From IMG/VR virus record IMGVR_UViG_3300032156_000025, positions 1 to 44,474 of that record: DNA of 44,474 bases; one strand, written 5' to 3'. Below, piece by piece: positions 7,407 through 14,769 of the stretch (its first letter is position 1; each line of letters starts with the position of its first letter). The notes beneath the pieces were generated by a model that was given only the letters and a program-made list of their open reading frames with translations, was not told the DNA's origin and did no database searches. Both the position numbers and the translations under genes were made by a program. The DNA comes from a virus.

Positions 7407-7642
7407 GCACATTCAAGATCAATGCGAGAGATGCGGCGAAGGCGCTCAACCTCGATCTACTCGACCTGTCGCTGATCCTTCGCAAGCGAGCAGAGGAACA
7501 CCTCGAGATGGCCGCCAGGATGGCAGGGAAAGTTGACGGCATCCCAGACGGCGTGATCGCAAAAGCACAGCATCTTGTCACTGCAGCTCGCGCATGCGAG
7601 ACCGCCTACGACGAGGACCACCCCGACGAGCCTGAGGAGTGA
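7403..7642 (+). CDS. Small acidic helical protein
   Basis: This 79-residue protein starts at GTG with AGGAG at 7391-7395. It is predominantly helical, with a leucine-rich middle (NLDLLDLSLILRKRAEEHLEMAARM) and an acidic tail. No known domain is recognised. It lies between RusA and the replication-initiator region and may be a replication or recombination accessory factor, by position only. Confidence 0.7.
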   Translation: MSTFKINARDAAKALNLDLLDLSLILRKRAEEHLEMAARMAGKVDGIPDGVIAKAQHLVTAARACETAYDEDHPDEPEE

Positions 7643-7650
7643 GGCTGACG

Positions 7651-8100
7651 ATGAGCACCACAGAGAAGGAAAACCCGTTCGCCGGCATGGAGGACGCGAA
7701 CGGAAACGTGATCCCAGAGAACGAGGGGGACGGTCTTCTGGAATCTCCACCTCAGGGTGAGGGTGAGAAACAGGAAGACACCGACGCCGGCAGCGAGAAT
7801 CTGTTCAATCCAGACCGCTACAACAACCCTGCCCTGCAGCTGCCGCGGGTCGACGGGCAGTCGATCGATCGCATCGAGCTTAAGTTCGCGGGTACGGCCA
7901 AGCTCGATCGCTCGAACCCAGACGACGTCGAGTTGTTCCGGCGCTTCCAGCTCGGCAAGTCCATCGACGTCAAAGTCGGCGTCCGGGTAGTCGGCTCGAA
8001 CGCGAAAGAGAAGGACGACGCCGACGGCAACACGGAAGCCGTGATCTCGATCAAGACGCTCGACGTCGACACGATCTATCCACTGAGCGTCGAGGACTGA
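7651..8100 (+). CDS. Hypothetical protein upstream of the replication gene
   Basis: This 149-residue protein has an acidic, disordered first 50 residues and then a compact beta-rich domain (VDGQSIDRIELKFAGTAKLD...LGKSIDVKVGVRVVGSNAKEKDD...VISIKTLDVDTIY). This type of small beta domain is common in phage replication clusters, but I cannot name it. ATG 7651 has GAGG six bases upstream; GTG 7639 overlaps the previous stop and is the alternative start, adding four residues. Confidence 0.75.
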   Translation: MSTTEKENPFAGMEDANGNVIPENEGDGLLESPPQGEGEKQEDTDAGSENLFNPDRYNNPALQLPRVDGQSIDRIELKFAGTAKLDRSNPDDVELFRRFQLGKSIDVKVGVRVVGSNAKEKDDADGNTEAVISIKTLDVDTIYPLSVED

Positions 8101-8108
8101 TCAGGCGC

Positions 8109-8804
8109 GTGAGCTGGATCCGTCTAGACGATGGTTTCACGATCAATGCGAAGGTCGTCGCGCTCTCGGACGGCGACTTCCGCGTGTGGTTGAGGCTCCT
8201 CTGCCACTGCGCGAAGAGCAGCGACCCAACAGTTGACTCGGCCACAATTCGCGAGGTTTCTGGCCTGAATTCCCGCCGAATTCAGCGCTATTTTAGCCTC
8301 GATTTACTCGACGTTTGTGGCGAGTCTTTCATCGTCCACGACTGGGCCTCCTATCAGCCGAAGTTCCTGCAAAGCGCCGAAAGGATGCGCCGCTGGCGTG
8401 CTAATCGTGACGTAACAAGTGACGTAACAAACGGTGTAACAAGTGACAGGGTTACTCACGCGCGCGCGAAACCAGTCCCGTCCTTAAAAGATATTAAGAG
8501 CACCTTGTTACCTAAGGGTAGTAGCGCGAACAGCGTGCCATCTGATCTCGAAAGCGAGACAGAGTCGCTCTTCGCCATTACGCAGCTTCTCGCAGCAGTC
8601 AAAGCAACGGACGACGAGAAGGCTCGTCTCCGTGCGTTCTGTGAGCGATCGGATCTAGCGCCGTTCGCTTTCCACTCGACACGAGACGAGCTCGCAGCAG
8701 CAAAGCAGAAGGGCACGCGGATCAAAAGCGAATGCGCTTACGTCCGCCGCATCATCGAGAGGTACGTCCAAGACGCCAAGCAAGAGCCTGACCTCGAGCC
8801 ATGA
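8109..8804 (+). CDS. Replication initiator-like winged-helix protein
   Basis: This 231-residue protein has an N-terminal domain (WIRLDDGFTINAKVVALSD, then VWLRLLCHCAKS and a helix-turn-helix around SATIREVSGLNSRRIQRYF) like those of phage replication proteins of the lambda O / DnaD class. These bind the origin and recruit the host helicase. The middle (about residues 98-135) is a low-complexity linker encoded by the 12-bp iterons at 8407-8442 and an AT-rich segment. A C-terminal helical domain follows. An initiator gene containing its own origin is the lambda O arrangement. No polymerase or helicase gene is visible, so host enzymes are presumably used. GTG 8109 is the start. Confidence 0.78.
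   Translation: MSWIRLDDGFTINAKVVALSDGDFRVWLRLLCHCAKSSDPTVDSATIREVSGLNSRRIQRYFSLDLLDVCGESFIVHDWASYQPKFLQSAERMRRWRANRDVTSDVTNGVTSDRVTHARAKPVPSLKDIKSTLLPKGSSANSVPSDLESETESLFAITQLLAAVKATDDEKARLRAFCERSDLAPFAFHSTRDELAAAKQKGTRIKSECAYVRRIIERYVQDAKQEPDLEP
8407..8516. other. Candidate replication origin: 12-bp iterons plus AT-rich element
   Basis: Two perfect GTGACGTAACAA units (8407-8418 and 8419-8430) and a third degenerate one (8431-8442) lie head to tail with exact 12-bp periodicity, followed by another GTGAC. Inverted copies follow: GTTACTCAC (8451-8459) and TTGTTAC (8503-8509). Between them is an AT-rich inverted repeat, CTTAA-N6-TTAAG (8481-8496), striking against the GC-rich background. Iterons beside an easily melted element, inside a replication-initiator-like gene, are the classic organisation of a phage origin. 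Confidence 0.7.
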
Positions 8805-8851
8805 CCGAGCGGTTGACGAAACTTGATTTCGAAGAGGAGGTGGCGAGTTGA
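8801..8851 (+). CDS. 16-residue coupling micro-ORF
   Basis: An ATG overlaps the stop of the initiator gene. After 16 codons the TGA overlaps the TTG start of the next gene, with that gene's GAGGAGG inside the frame. This is the same arrangement as 7359-7406, and both peptides begin MTE. It may be only a coupling device. Confidence 0.3.
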   Translation: MTERLTKLDFEEEVAS

Positions 8852-9660
8852 GTAAGCGTGAGAAGGTCGTCCGTCTACTTGAGGTGATGTACGACTGGAT
8901 CCAGGGCCCGCGCACCTCGACGGGCGCGATCGTTCAGAAGTCGAGCTCGCCGGGCGAGACTCCATCCGTGACCGTCGACTGCCCGGCGTGCAAGGGGACG
9001 GGCAAGCGAGGCCGCGAGGTCTGCGATCAGTGCAGCCGCGGACAGATCGTGGTCGACGACTACACGGGCAGGGTCGCCGGCGCGCCGGCGGAGAACGCGG
9101 CGACAGAAGCGATCGAGCGGCGCGAGCGCAGGGCGAAGGTGAGCCGAGAGATCCTGCGCTTGGCGCTCGACGAGAAGGCGAGGGAGTCTGATCTTGACGT
9201 AGAAGGCGATCCCTTCACGTCGTCGGTCGAGGCGAAGGAGCGACACGACAGGTCGGGATCGTTCCCGGAGCTCTACGCCGCCATCGCTCGGCTCGAGAGC
9301 GAGTGGCCGATGCACGGCGTCGCGCTTCGGCTCGTCTACGAGCCCGGCTCCGTGCGGGTGCTGCCGCTTCGCTCGTCGCTGCTCGCTGCAGCCGAACACG
9401 CGATCGATCTGATCACCGTCTGGATGCCGGAGAACCTTCGCGTCCCTCATTGGGCGCTCGAGGACGCCGGCCCTGTCGAGGCGGGCAAGGGGCGCTGGGC
9501 GAACGCTTCGCAGCAGGCACGCCGCAACGATCTGATCTACTCGCTCTCGGACACAGGTAGAGGCCCGACCGAGATCGCTCGAGAGGTCGGGCTCAGTCAT
9601 TCGATGGTCTCGCGGATACTCCAGGCGAGGCCGGTTCCGACACAGGGGATGGTGGCATGA
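8848..9660 (+). CDS. Zinc-finger plus HTH DNA-binding protein
   Basis: This 270-residue protein begins at TTG with a strong GAGGAGG at 8834-8840. Residues about 44-65 carry a DnaJ-type zinc motif (CPACKGTG then CDQCSRG). A basic helical segment (EAIERRERRAKVSREILRLA) follows. The C-terminal 50 residues hold a clear HTH (GPTEIAREVGLSHSMVSRIL) of the sigma-4/MarR-like type. It is probably a transcriptional regulator or replication factor. It is the largest of the Cys-rich regulators and the next ATG overlaps its stop. Confidence 0.78.
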   Translation: MSKREKVVRLLEVMYDWIQGPRTSTGAIVQKSSSPGETPSVTVDCPACKGTGKRGREVCDQCSRGQIVVDDYTGRVAGAPAENAATEAIERRERRAKVSREILRLALDEKARESDLDVEGDPFTSSVEAKERHDRSGSFPELYAAIARLESEWPMHGVALRLVYEPGSVRVLPLRSSLLAAAEHAIDLITVWMPENLRVPHWALEDAGPVEAGKGRWANASQQARRNDLIYSLSDTGRGPTEIAREVGLSHSMVSRILQARPVPTQGMVA

Positions 9661-9878
9661 ACGGTAACGAGATCGAGTGCCCGAGTTGTCATCGCATCAC
9701 GACTACGGGTCTTTGTGGGTGTCCAGCGACGCGAGAGCCGTGGCCGCCGCGGGGCACGATAGAGGGCGACATGGCCGAACTGCGCCGCCAGCTCGCGATC
9801 ATGTTCGCGCCGATCATCGCAATCTGTGAACGCCTAGTGCGAGTCCTCAATCGCGCCCTCACCCGTCGCCGCGCATGA
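9657..9878 (+). CDS. Small Cys-ribbon protein with amphipathic C-terminus
   Basis: This 73-residue protein has CPSC and CGC near its N-terminus (possible single zinc site) and a hydrophobic helix (LAIMFAPIIAICERLVRVL) that could attach to the membrane. ATG overlaps the previous stop and its own stop overlaps the methyltransferase start. The function is unknown. Confidence 0.65.
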   Translation: MNGNEIECPSCHRITTTGLCGCPATREPWPPRGTIEGDMAELRRQLAIMFAPIIAICERLVRVLNRALTRRRA

Positions 9879-10465
9879 ACAACGCGAGCCATCCGATCCG
9901 CGACTACGGCGACGTGCGAGATCTACTGCAGCATCTCCCCCATCGCTTCGACGGCGACTCCTACATGGTCTCCGACATCTTCACGAGCCGCTTCGAGATC
10001 CTGCGCTCGCTCGACCCGCAGCCTCGGAGCGTCTACGAGTTCGGCGCCCTTTTCGGCTACTTCCTGGTGACGGCGGTCGCCGCCTGCCCCTCGATCAAGC
10101 GCGTTGGCTGGTGCGACAACGAGGTCGACATCCCGCGCTCGAACTACTACTGCGACGAGAACGTCTTCTCGGTCAGACCGGAGGTGAAGCGGCAATGCTG
10201 CTTCCGCCGCGAGGACGCGCCGACAGGCGAGACTTGGGACGTCGTCTCGGTCGATAGCGGGCACTCGTTCGAGTGCTGCCTTGCCGACCTCGAGGCGGCG
10301 GAGAAGATGAGACCGCGCTTGATCTTCGTCGACGACTACACGGCAGACGGGCATGCCGAGAACATCGGGCCGGCGGTCGCACGCTACCTCGAGGAGAGCG
10401 CTTTCCCCTGGGAGCTCGAGCTGCTCGAGACGGTCAACGGACTCGCCGTTCTGCGCCGCTCTTGA
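9875..10465 (+). CDS. SAM-dependent methyltransferase-like protein
   Basis: This 196-residue protein has the order of a class I methyltransferase. A motif I-like strand-loop (VYEFGALFGYFLVTAV, about residues 49-64) is followed by an acidic residue after the next strand (VGWCDNE), WDVVSVDSGHSFE as motif III/IV, and a final strand IFVDDYT. This resembles the Methyltransf_24 group that acts on sugars or small molecules rather than DNA. It could modify a virion or host glycan together with the glycosyltransferase protein at 20078-23308, but that link is inference. It is the last gene of the replication/regulation operon and is followed by a promoter and a terminator-like hairpin. Confidence 0.7.
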   Translation: MNNASHPIRDYGDVRDLLQHLPHRFDGDSYMVSDIFTSRFEILRSLDPQPRSVYEFGALFGYFLVTAVAACPSIKRVGWCDNEVDIPRSNYYCDENVFSVRPEVKRQCCFRREDAPTGETWDVVSVDSGHSFECCLADLEAAEKMRPRLIFVDDYTADGHAENIGPAVARYLEESAFPWELELLETVNGLAVLRRS

Positions 10466-10491
10466 CGTCTAGCCGACCGCTGCGCTACAGT
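10462..10491 (+). promoter_or_regulatory. Sigma-70-type promoter candidate
   Basis: TTGACG (10462-10467) and TACAGT (10486-10491) are separated by 18 bases, close to the consensus for primary sigma factors. The -35 overlaps the end of the methyltransferase gene. Predicted transcription would start near 10498 and run into the hairpins and the exported-protein gene. Confidence 0.5.
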
Positions 10492-10497
10492 GATCGC

Positions 10498-10571
10498 GGT
10501 TGCGCGAATCTGTTCGCGACCATCCTCTTTATTTTCACCGACCCTAGAAGCCGGCCAGTGCGCCGGTTTTT
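10498..10571 (+). ncRNA. Possible short structured RNA between promoter and terminator
   Basis: The predicted transcript from 10498 begins with a perfect hairpin CGCGAA-TCTG-TTCGCG (10503-10518) and would end at the T run at 10567-10571, giving about 75 nt. It has no reading frame of note. It could be a small RNA, or simply a leader with an attenuator in front of the late genes. Confidence 0.25.
10548..10571 (+). terminator. Rho-independent terminator
   Basis: CCGGC (10551-10555) pairs with GCCGG (10562-10566) around a 6-base loop, extended by A/T pairs, and is followed by five T (10567-10571). A second perfect hairpin TTGGCT-N5-AGCCAA follows at 10570-10586. It ends the replication operon or attenuates the promoter at 10462. 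Confidence 0.65.
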
Positions 10572-10621
10572 GGCTGATAGAGCCAAGCCACTGCGGGGCG
10601 TGCAGGTGTTAGACTTCTGAC

Positions 10622-11137
10622 ATGTCCAGGTTACGAATCTCGCCGTCGCTGATCGTCGCCTGCCTAGCGCTTTTCATCTCACTCACGGGAGCCGGCGTCG
10701 CAGTCGTCAGCGCCTTGCCGAGAAACAGCGTCGGCACGGCTCAGCTCAAGGCGAACGCTGTTAATTCGAGCAAGGTCAAGGATGGCTCGCTCGGGGCGGT
10801 TGACTTCGCCAGTGGGCAGCTGCCAGCCGGTCCCACCGGGCCGAAGGGCGACGCCGCCGCGACCAACGCCGTTCTGCGCACTGACAACGGCGGCGGTGCC
10901 GCTTCTCGTGGCAGTGTCTCAACCGTCACGGTGCGCTGCGCTGAGGGCGAGCGTGCAATCGGGGGCGGGTTCGCGGTACAGGCCGAGAATCAGCGTACCC
11001 CGGTGAGCGTGAAGGCGAACAAGCCTAGCGGCGCTCCTCCTGATCGATGGGTAGTGGCAATCCAGAACATCTCGGACACAGCCATCGAGGATGGTTCGAT
11101 CGTCGCTGAAGCGTACGTCGTCTGCGTCTCGCCCTAA
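10622..11137 (+). CDS. Host-like exported protein with collagen-like stretch
   Basis: This 171-residue protein has an N-terminal hydrophobic anchor or signal (LIVACLALFISLTGAGVAVV). It continues with an NSVGTAQLKANAVNSSKVKDG-type segment, a short collagen-like run (GPTGPKGD) and a C-terminal beta domain (TVTVRCAEGERAIGGGF, ending YVVCVSP) with a Cys pair that could form a disulfide. This exact layout is widespread in chromosomes of Thermoleophilia and is not a known phage structural type. I therefore read it as a moron acquired from the host, possibly altering the lysogen surface. It has its own flanking terminator and sits just before the packaging genes. Confidence 0.8.
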   Translation: MSRLRISPSLIVACLALFISLTGAGVAVVSALPRNSVGTAQLKANAVNSSKVKDGSLGAVDFASGQLPAGPTGPKGDAAATNAVLRTDNGGGAASRGSVSTVTVRCAEGERAIGGGFAVQAENQRTPVSVKANKPSGAPPDRWVVAIQNISDTAIEDGSIVAEAYVVCVSP

Positions 11138-11142
11138 ATCGA

Positions 11143-11215
11143 AGCGGAGAGGGCGCTGGTGACCCAGGCTGGACTCATGCTCCAGTCCCCGTCTGTTCGA
11201 TTCAGACCTCCGCTC
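11143..11215 (+). tRNA. tRNA-like gene, anticodon CAT (Met/Ile2 type), atypical D arm
   Basis: The acceptor stem AGCGGAG (11143-11149) pairs perfectly with CTCCGCT (11208-11214). The anticodon stem CTGGA/TCCAG (11169-11173, 11181-11185) encloses the loop CTCATGC with T33 and anticodon CAT. The T arm GTCTG-TTCGATT-CAGAC (11191-11207) is canonical, and the variable loop is five bases. The D arm is not: only GGG (11151-11153) and CCC (11163-11165) pair, across a loop containing CTGGT, and position 8 is A instead of T. No CCA is encoded. It could be a real but divergent Met, initiator or lysidine-Ile tRNA, or a tRNA-like element. It lies between the moron and terS. Confidence 0.6.
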
Positions 11216-11231
11216 CCTAGAGAGGTGCGAC

Positions 11232-11717
11232 ATGGCGACGAAGAAGCTGACGCCGAAGCAGGTGCGCTTCGTCGAGGAGTACCTCATCGATCTGAACGCG
11301 TGCGCTGCCGCTAAGCGTTCGGGCTATAGCCAACACACGGCGGGTCAGATCGGTCACGAGCTGCTCAAGAAAGAGAACGTCGTCCGGGCGCTCGTGGCGG
11401 CTGAGCGCAAGCGCTCCAAGCGAGTAGAACTCGACCAGGACTGGATCATCGAGAGGCTGCGCGAGAACACAGAGCGCTCGATGCAGGCCGCGCCTGTCGT
11501 CGACTCGGACGGCAACCCAGTCGGCGAGTACCGCTACGAAGGCTCGGTCGCGAACCGTGCGCTCGAACTGCTCGGTAAGCACCTCGGCATGTTCGCCGAC
11601 CGCCTGCACGTCGAGGGGCCGATGCTCGACCTGTCGCTTCTCACAGACGGGGAGATCGCACAACTCCGGAGCCTGATCGCGAAGGCGAGGCGCGAACAGA
11701 ATGAGCCTAGCTGCTGA
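11232..11717 (+). CDS. terS: Terminase small subunit
   Basis: This 161-residue protein recognises phage DNA to start packaging. The N-terminal region (LTPKQVRFVEEYLIDLNACAAAKRSGYS, then GHELLKKENVVRAL) is the characteristic Terminase_2 helix-turn-helix with the conserved NACAAAKRSGYS stretch. The C-terminal region should oligomerise. AGAGG at 11221-11225 precedes the ATG by six bases. The gene overlaps the large subunit by 17 bases, the usual coupled pair. It opens the structural operon directly after the tRNA-like gene. Confidence 0.92.
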   Translation: MATKKLTPKQVRFVEEYLIDLNACAAAKRSGYSQHTAGQIGHELLKKENVVRALVAAERKRSKRVELDQDWIIERLRENTERSMQAAPVVDSDGNPVGEYRYEGSVANRALELLGKHLGMFADRLHVEGPMLDLSLLTDGEIAQLRSLIAKARREQNEPSC

Positions 11718-13290
11718 CGTCTACGCTGAACTCGGGATTCTGCCGGCGGACATCGAGCAGGTCGAGCGCGAAGACACGATGCGCAAGATGGGAGCCGATC
11801 GCGAGGAGCTGAAGGCGAAGCATCAGACGCTCCGCTCCTACGTCGCCGGCGCCTGGCCTCTGCTCGAGCCGGGCAGGGAGTACGTCCCGGGCTGGCATAT
11901 CGACGCGATCTGCGAGCATCTCGAGGCGGTCTCCCGCGGCGAGATCCGTCGCCTACTTATCAACGTCCCGCCGGGTCACATGAAGTCGCTCTCGGTCGCC
12001 GTCTTCTGGCCGACCTGGGTCTGGACTTTCAAGCCGGAGATGCGCTGGCTGTTCGCCTCCTACGCGCAGACCCTCTCCGTCCGGGACTCGCTGAAGTGCC
12101 GGCGCCTGGTCGAGTCGGAGTGGTATCGGGCGATCTGGGGCGACGTCTTCCGCCTGACCTCGGATCAGAACGAGAAGATGCGGTTCGAGAACGATCGCAC
12201 GGGCTACCGGATCGCGACCTCGGTCGGCGGGACGGCGACGGGCGAGCGCTGCGACGCGATGGTCTTCGACGATCCGCATAAGGTCGAAGAGGGCGAGTCG
12301 GACGTGAAGCGCCAAGGCGTCCTCGACTGGTGGGACTCGACAATGACGACCCGCCTGAACGACCTCGAGACGGGGACGATCGTCGGCGTCATGCAGCGGA
12401 TCCACGACCGCGATCTTGTCGGGCATCTGCTCGAGCAGGGCGGCTACGAGCATCTCTGCCTGCCTGCCGAGTACGAGCCGAAGCACCCCTACCTCTGGCG
12501 GGGCGACCCGCGAACCTATCCCGGCGAGCTCCTCTGGCCGAAGCACGTCGGGCGGAACGCGCTCGACGATCTCAAACTACGGCTCGGGAGCTACCGCGCC
12601 TCAGGGCAGTTGCAGCAGCTCCCCGCGCCGGCAGGAGGAGGGATCTTGAAGCGAGGCTGGTGGCGCTACTTCCCGGTCGAGTGGCTCGAAGAGTGGCGAG
12701 GCCCGGGCCCGGTCGCCCTATTCACGTCCTGGGATACGGCGCTGAAGGAGAAGACATCGAACGACTACACGGTCGGGACGACCTGGATCTGTAACGGGGT
12801 CGACCGCTACTGCGTCCGCCGCGTCCGCGACCGGATGGGACTGCCTCAGGCCTGTGAGGCTGTCTGGGAGAACGCCTCCTGGTGCTCCCGCCACTTCCCT
12901 AACGTCCCGCAGATCCATCTCGTCGAGAACGCGGCGAACGGGCCGGAGGTCCTCGCCTGGCTCCGGGGGAAGGTCTCCGGGCTGATCCCCGTCTCGCCCG
13001 ATAAGGACAAGACCGCGCGAGCGCACGACGCCTCTCCGCAGCTCGAAGCGGGCAACGTCTTCCTTCCGGGCGCTGACGACGGCGCCGGCTCGTACGACAA
13101 GACGCTCACGCCGGCGTGGACGCAGGAGTTGATCGAGGAGTGCGCCCGCTTCCCGAAGGGCGAATACGACGACCAGCTTGACACCGTGACGCAGTTCCTG
13201 ATTCGCGTCGGGCAGCAGGAGTTCCTCCGAGCGCCGGCGGGAGCCGAGCAAGCTCGAGCGAAGCCGCAGATGATCGAGCGCACCTTCTAA
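11701..13290 (+). CDS. terL: Terminase large subunit
   Basis: This 529-residue protein is the packaging motor ATPase and nuclease. The ATPase domain shows a Walker A variant (NVPPGHMKS, residues 88-96), Walker B with VFDDPHK (residues 188-194) and a coupling motif near GVMQRIHDRD. The nuclease domain begins with the metal-binding Asp345 (TSWDTALKEK), and conserved acidic residues recur near HLVENAANG and EYDDQLDTV at the C-terminus. The sequence type is T4/P22-like terminase. The start lies inside terS, with translation likely coupled, as no strong ribosome site is visible. Confidence 0.95.
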   Translation: MSLAADVYAELGILPADIEQVEREDTMRKMGADREELKAKHQTLRSYVAGAWPLLEPGREYVPGWHIDAICEHLEAVSRGEIRRLLINVPPGHMKSLSVAVFWPTWVWTFKPEMRWLFASYAQTLSVRDSLKCRRLVESEWYRAIWGDVFRLTSDQNEKMRFENDRTGYRIATSVGGTATGERCDAMVFDDPHKVEEGESDVKRQGVLDWWDSTMTTRLNDLETGTIVGVMQRIHDRDLVGHLLEQGGYEHLCLPAEYEPKHPYLWRGDPRTYPGELLWPKHVGRNALDDLKLRLGSYRASGQLQQLPAPAGGGILKRGWWRYFPVEWLEEWRGPGPVALFTSWDTALKEKTSNDYTVGTTWICNGVDRYCVRRVRDRMGLPQACEAVWENASWCSRHFPNVPQIHLVENAANGPEVLAWLRGKVSGLIPVSPDKDKTARAHDASPQLEAGNVFLPGADDGAGSYDKTLTPAWTQELIEECARFPKGEYDDQLDTVTQFLIRVGQQEFLRAPAGAEQARAKPQMIERTF

Positions 13291-13301
13291 GGAGGCAAGC
13301 C

Positions 13302-14750
13302 GTGAAGTTCGGACGCTTCGAGATCCATCGCGCGAGCGCAGCCGAGGAGCCCGCCAGGCGGGCTCCGAAGGAGATGGGCTCGTCGGGCACGCTCAACTAC
13401 TCCGGCTATCTGCAGCAAGAGGAATACAACCCGGAACTCGCCGGCGAGCGCGGTCTCGATGTCTTCGACCGCATGCAGCGCTCCGACGGCGCGGTAGCTG
13501 AGACGTACGGGCATATCTCGGCGCCGATCCTCAACGCTCAGTACCCGATCGAAGCGGGCGGGCAGGAGGAGATCGACCTAGAACTTCGCGCCTTCGCCGA
13601 GCATGCTTTCTTTGACTGGCTCGAGCAGCCGTGGCTTGAGGTCCTCGATCAGGTTCTCGACTACCCCGTCTTCGGGCACGCTGTCTTCGAGACGCCCTGT
13701 AAGATCGTCGAGCACGAGCTCGAGTACGAGCTACCCGGGCAGTGGGATGTCGGCGATCAAAGCAAGCGCACGCCGAAGAAGGTCGTTGTGCCGCGGCGCC
13801 AGTTCGTTACCTGGGAGCGGTTCGCGCCCCGCCTGCAACGAACGATCTACAAGTGGAACGTCGACCGCGGGAAGCTCCTCTCGATCACGCAGCACGTCTA
13901 CGGGACCGCCGCTTTGACTGAGGTCACGATCCCCGCGGAGCAGCTGCTCGTCTTCACGAATCGCAAGCGTGGCGACGACTTCACCGGGCGCTCACTCCTT
14001 CGCCCTGCCTACAAGCACTGGTGGCTGAAGGAGCTGCTCGAGAAGGTCGGCGTCCTGGCTGCTATGCGACACGGCATCGGCGTCTGGATCGCCTACCCGC
14101 CGGCGAGCAAGGCGAATGACGAGGCTGTCGCGAAGCGCCTCGAGGAGATCCTGACGGCGCTCGGCTCTGAGGAGAAGACGCCCTACATCGTCGCTCCCGG
14201 GCCGAAGGCGACGGCGACGGTCGACGGCTGGTGGTTCGAGATCGCCGTCCCCGCCGGCGGGATCCCAGACTTCGAGCCTCTCTTGCAGTATCACCGCGGC
14301 GAGATCAAAGGCGCCGTCCTCGTTCGCTTCTCCGAACTCGGCCATGGGCAGACCGGAGCTCGAGCTACGGGCGACACGCAGTCTCAAGTCTGGTACGACG
14401 CGCTGCACGGCGTTGCCTCCTACATCTGCGAGGTCTTCAACGTCGCGCTTAAGCGCCTGATCGACCTCAACTATCCCGGCGTCGAGCGCTACCCGAAGCT
14501 GACCGTCGCGAACATCGAGGCGCGCAACCTGACCGAGTTCGCGGACGCTCACTACAAGCTCGTCCAGTGCAAGGCGATCGAGCCTGACGCGACCTACCGA
14601 GCGGCGGTGCGCGAGTTCGTCGACATGCCTCCGGAGGACGAGGAGCAAGAGAAGCCGGCGCCGCCGGCGGCGCCTCCGCCGAACGTCATCACAATCCCGC
14701 CGGCCGTGACAGAAGGGCTCCCGATCGAGCCACCTGTCAAGGAACCGTAA
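13302..14750 (+). CDS. Portal protein, DUF935 / Mu gp29-like
   Basis: This 482-residue protein should form the dodecameric portal at the packaging vertex. It matches the DUF935 type: an early DRMQRSDGAVAE stretch, a central segment LLVFTNRKRGDDFTGRSLLRPAYKHW, and AARATGDTQSQ-like residues (TGARATGDTQSQVWYD) before the C-terminal stem. The Pro/Ala-rich tail (residues 450-482) is low complexity. GTG 13302 follows a consensus AAGGAGG at 13289-13295. Mu-type portals are usually found with the Mu-like protease and connector, as here. Confidence 0.88.
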   Translation: MKFGRFEIHRASAAEEPARRAPKEMGSSGTLNYSGYLQQEEYNPELAGERGLDVFDRMQRSDGAVAETYGHISAPILNAQYPIEAGGQEEIDLELRAFAEHAFFDWLEQPWLEVLDQVLDYPVFGHAVFETPCKIVEHELEYELPGQWDVGDQSKRTPKKVVVPRRQFVTWERFAPRLQRTIYKWNVDRGKLLSITQHVYGTAALTEVTIPAEQLLVFTNRKRGDDFTGRSLLRPAYKHWWLKELLEKVGVLAAMRHGIGVWIAYPPASKANDEAVAKRLEEILTALGSEEKTPYIVAPGPKATATVDGWWFEIAVPAGGIPDFEPLLQYHRGEIKGAVLVRFSELGHGQTGARATGDTQSQVWYDALHGVASYICEVFNVALKRLIDLNYPGVERYPKLTVANIEARNLTEFADAHYKLVQCKAIEPDATYRAAVREFVDMPPEDEEQEKPAPPAAPPPNVITIPPAVTEGLPIEPPVKEP

Positions 14751-14769
14751 CACGAAGAAGGAGCTCACC

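Noticed and set aside
10466-10621. A tRNA in this gap
   Set aside because: The hairpins do not form anticodon and T arms, and no T-loop consensus is present; the tRNA-like element is instead at 11143-11215.
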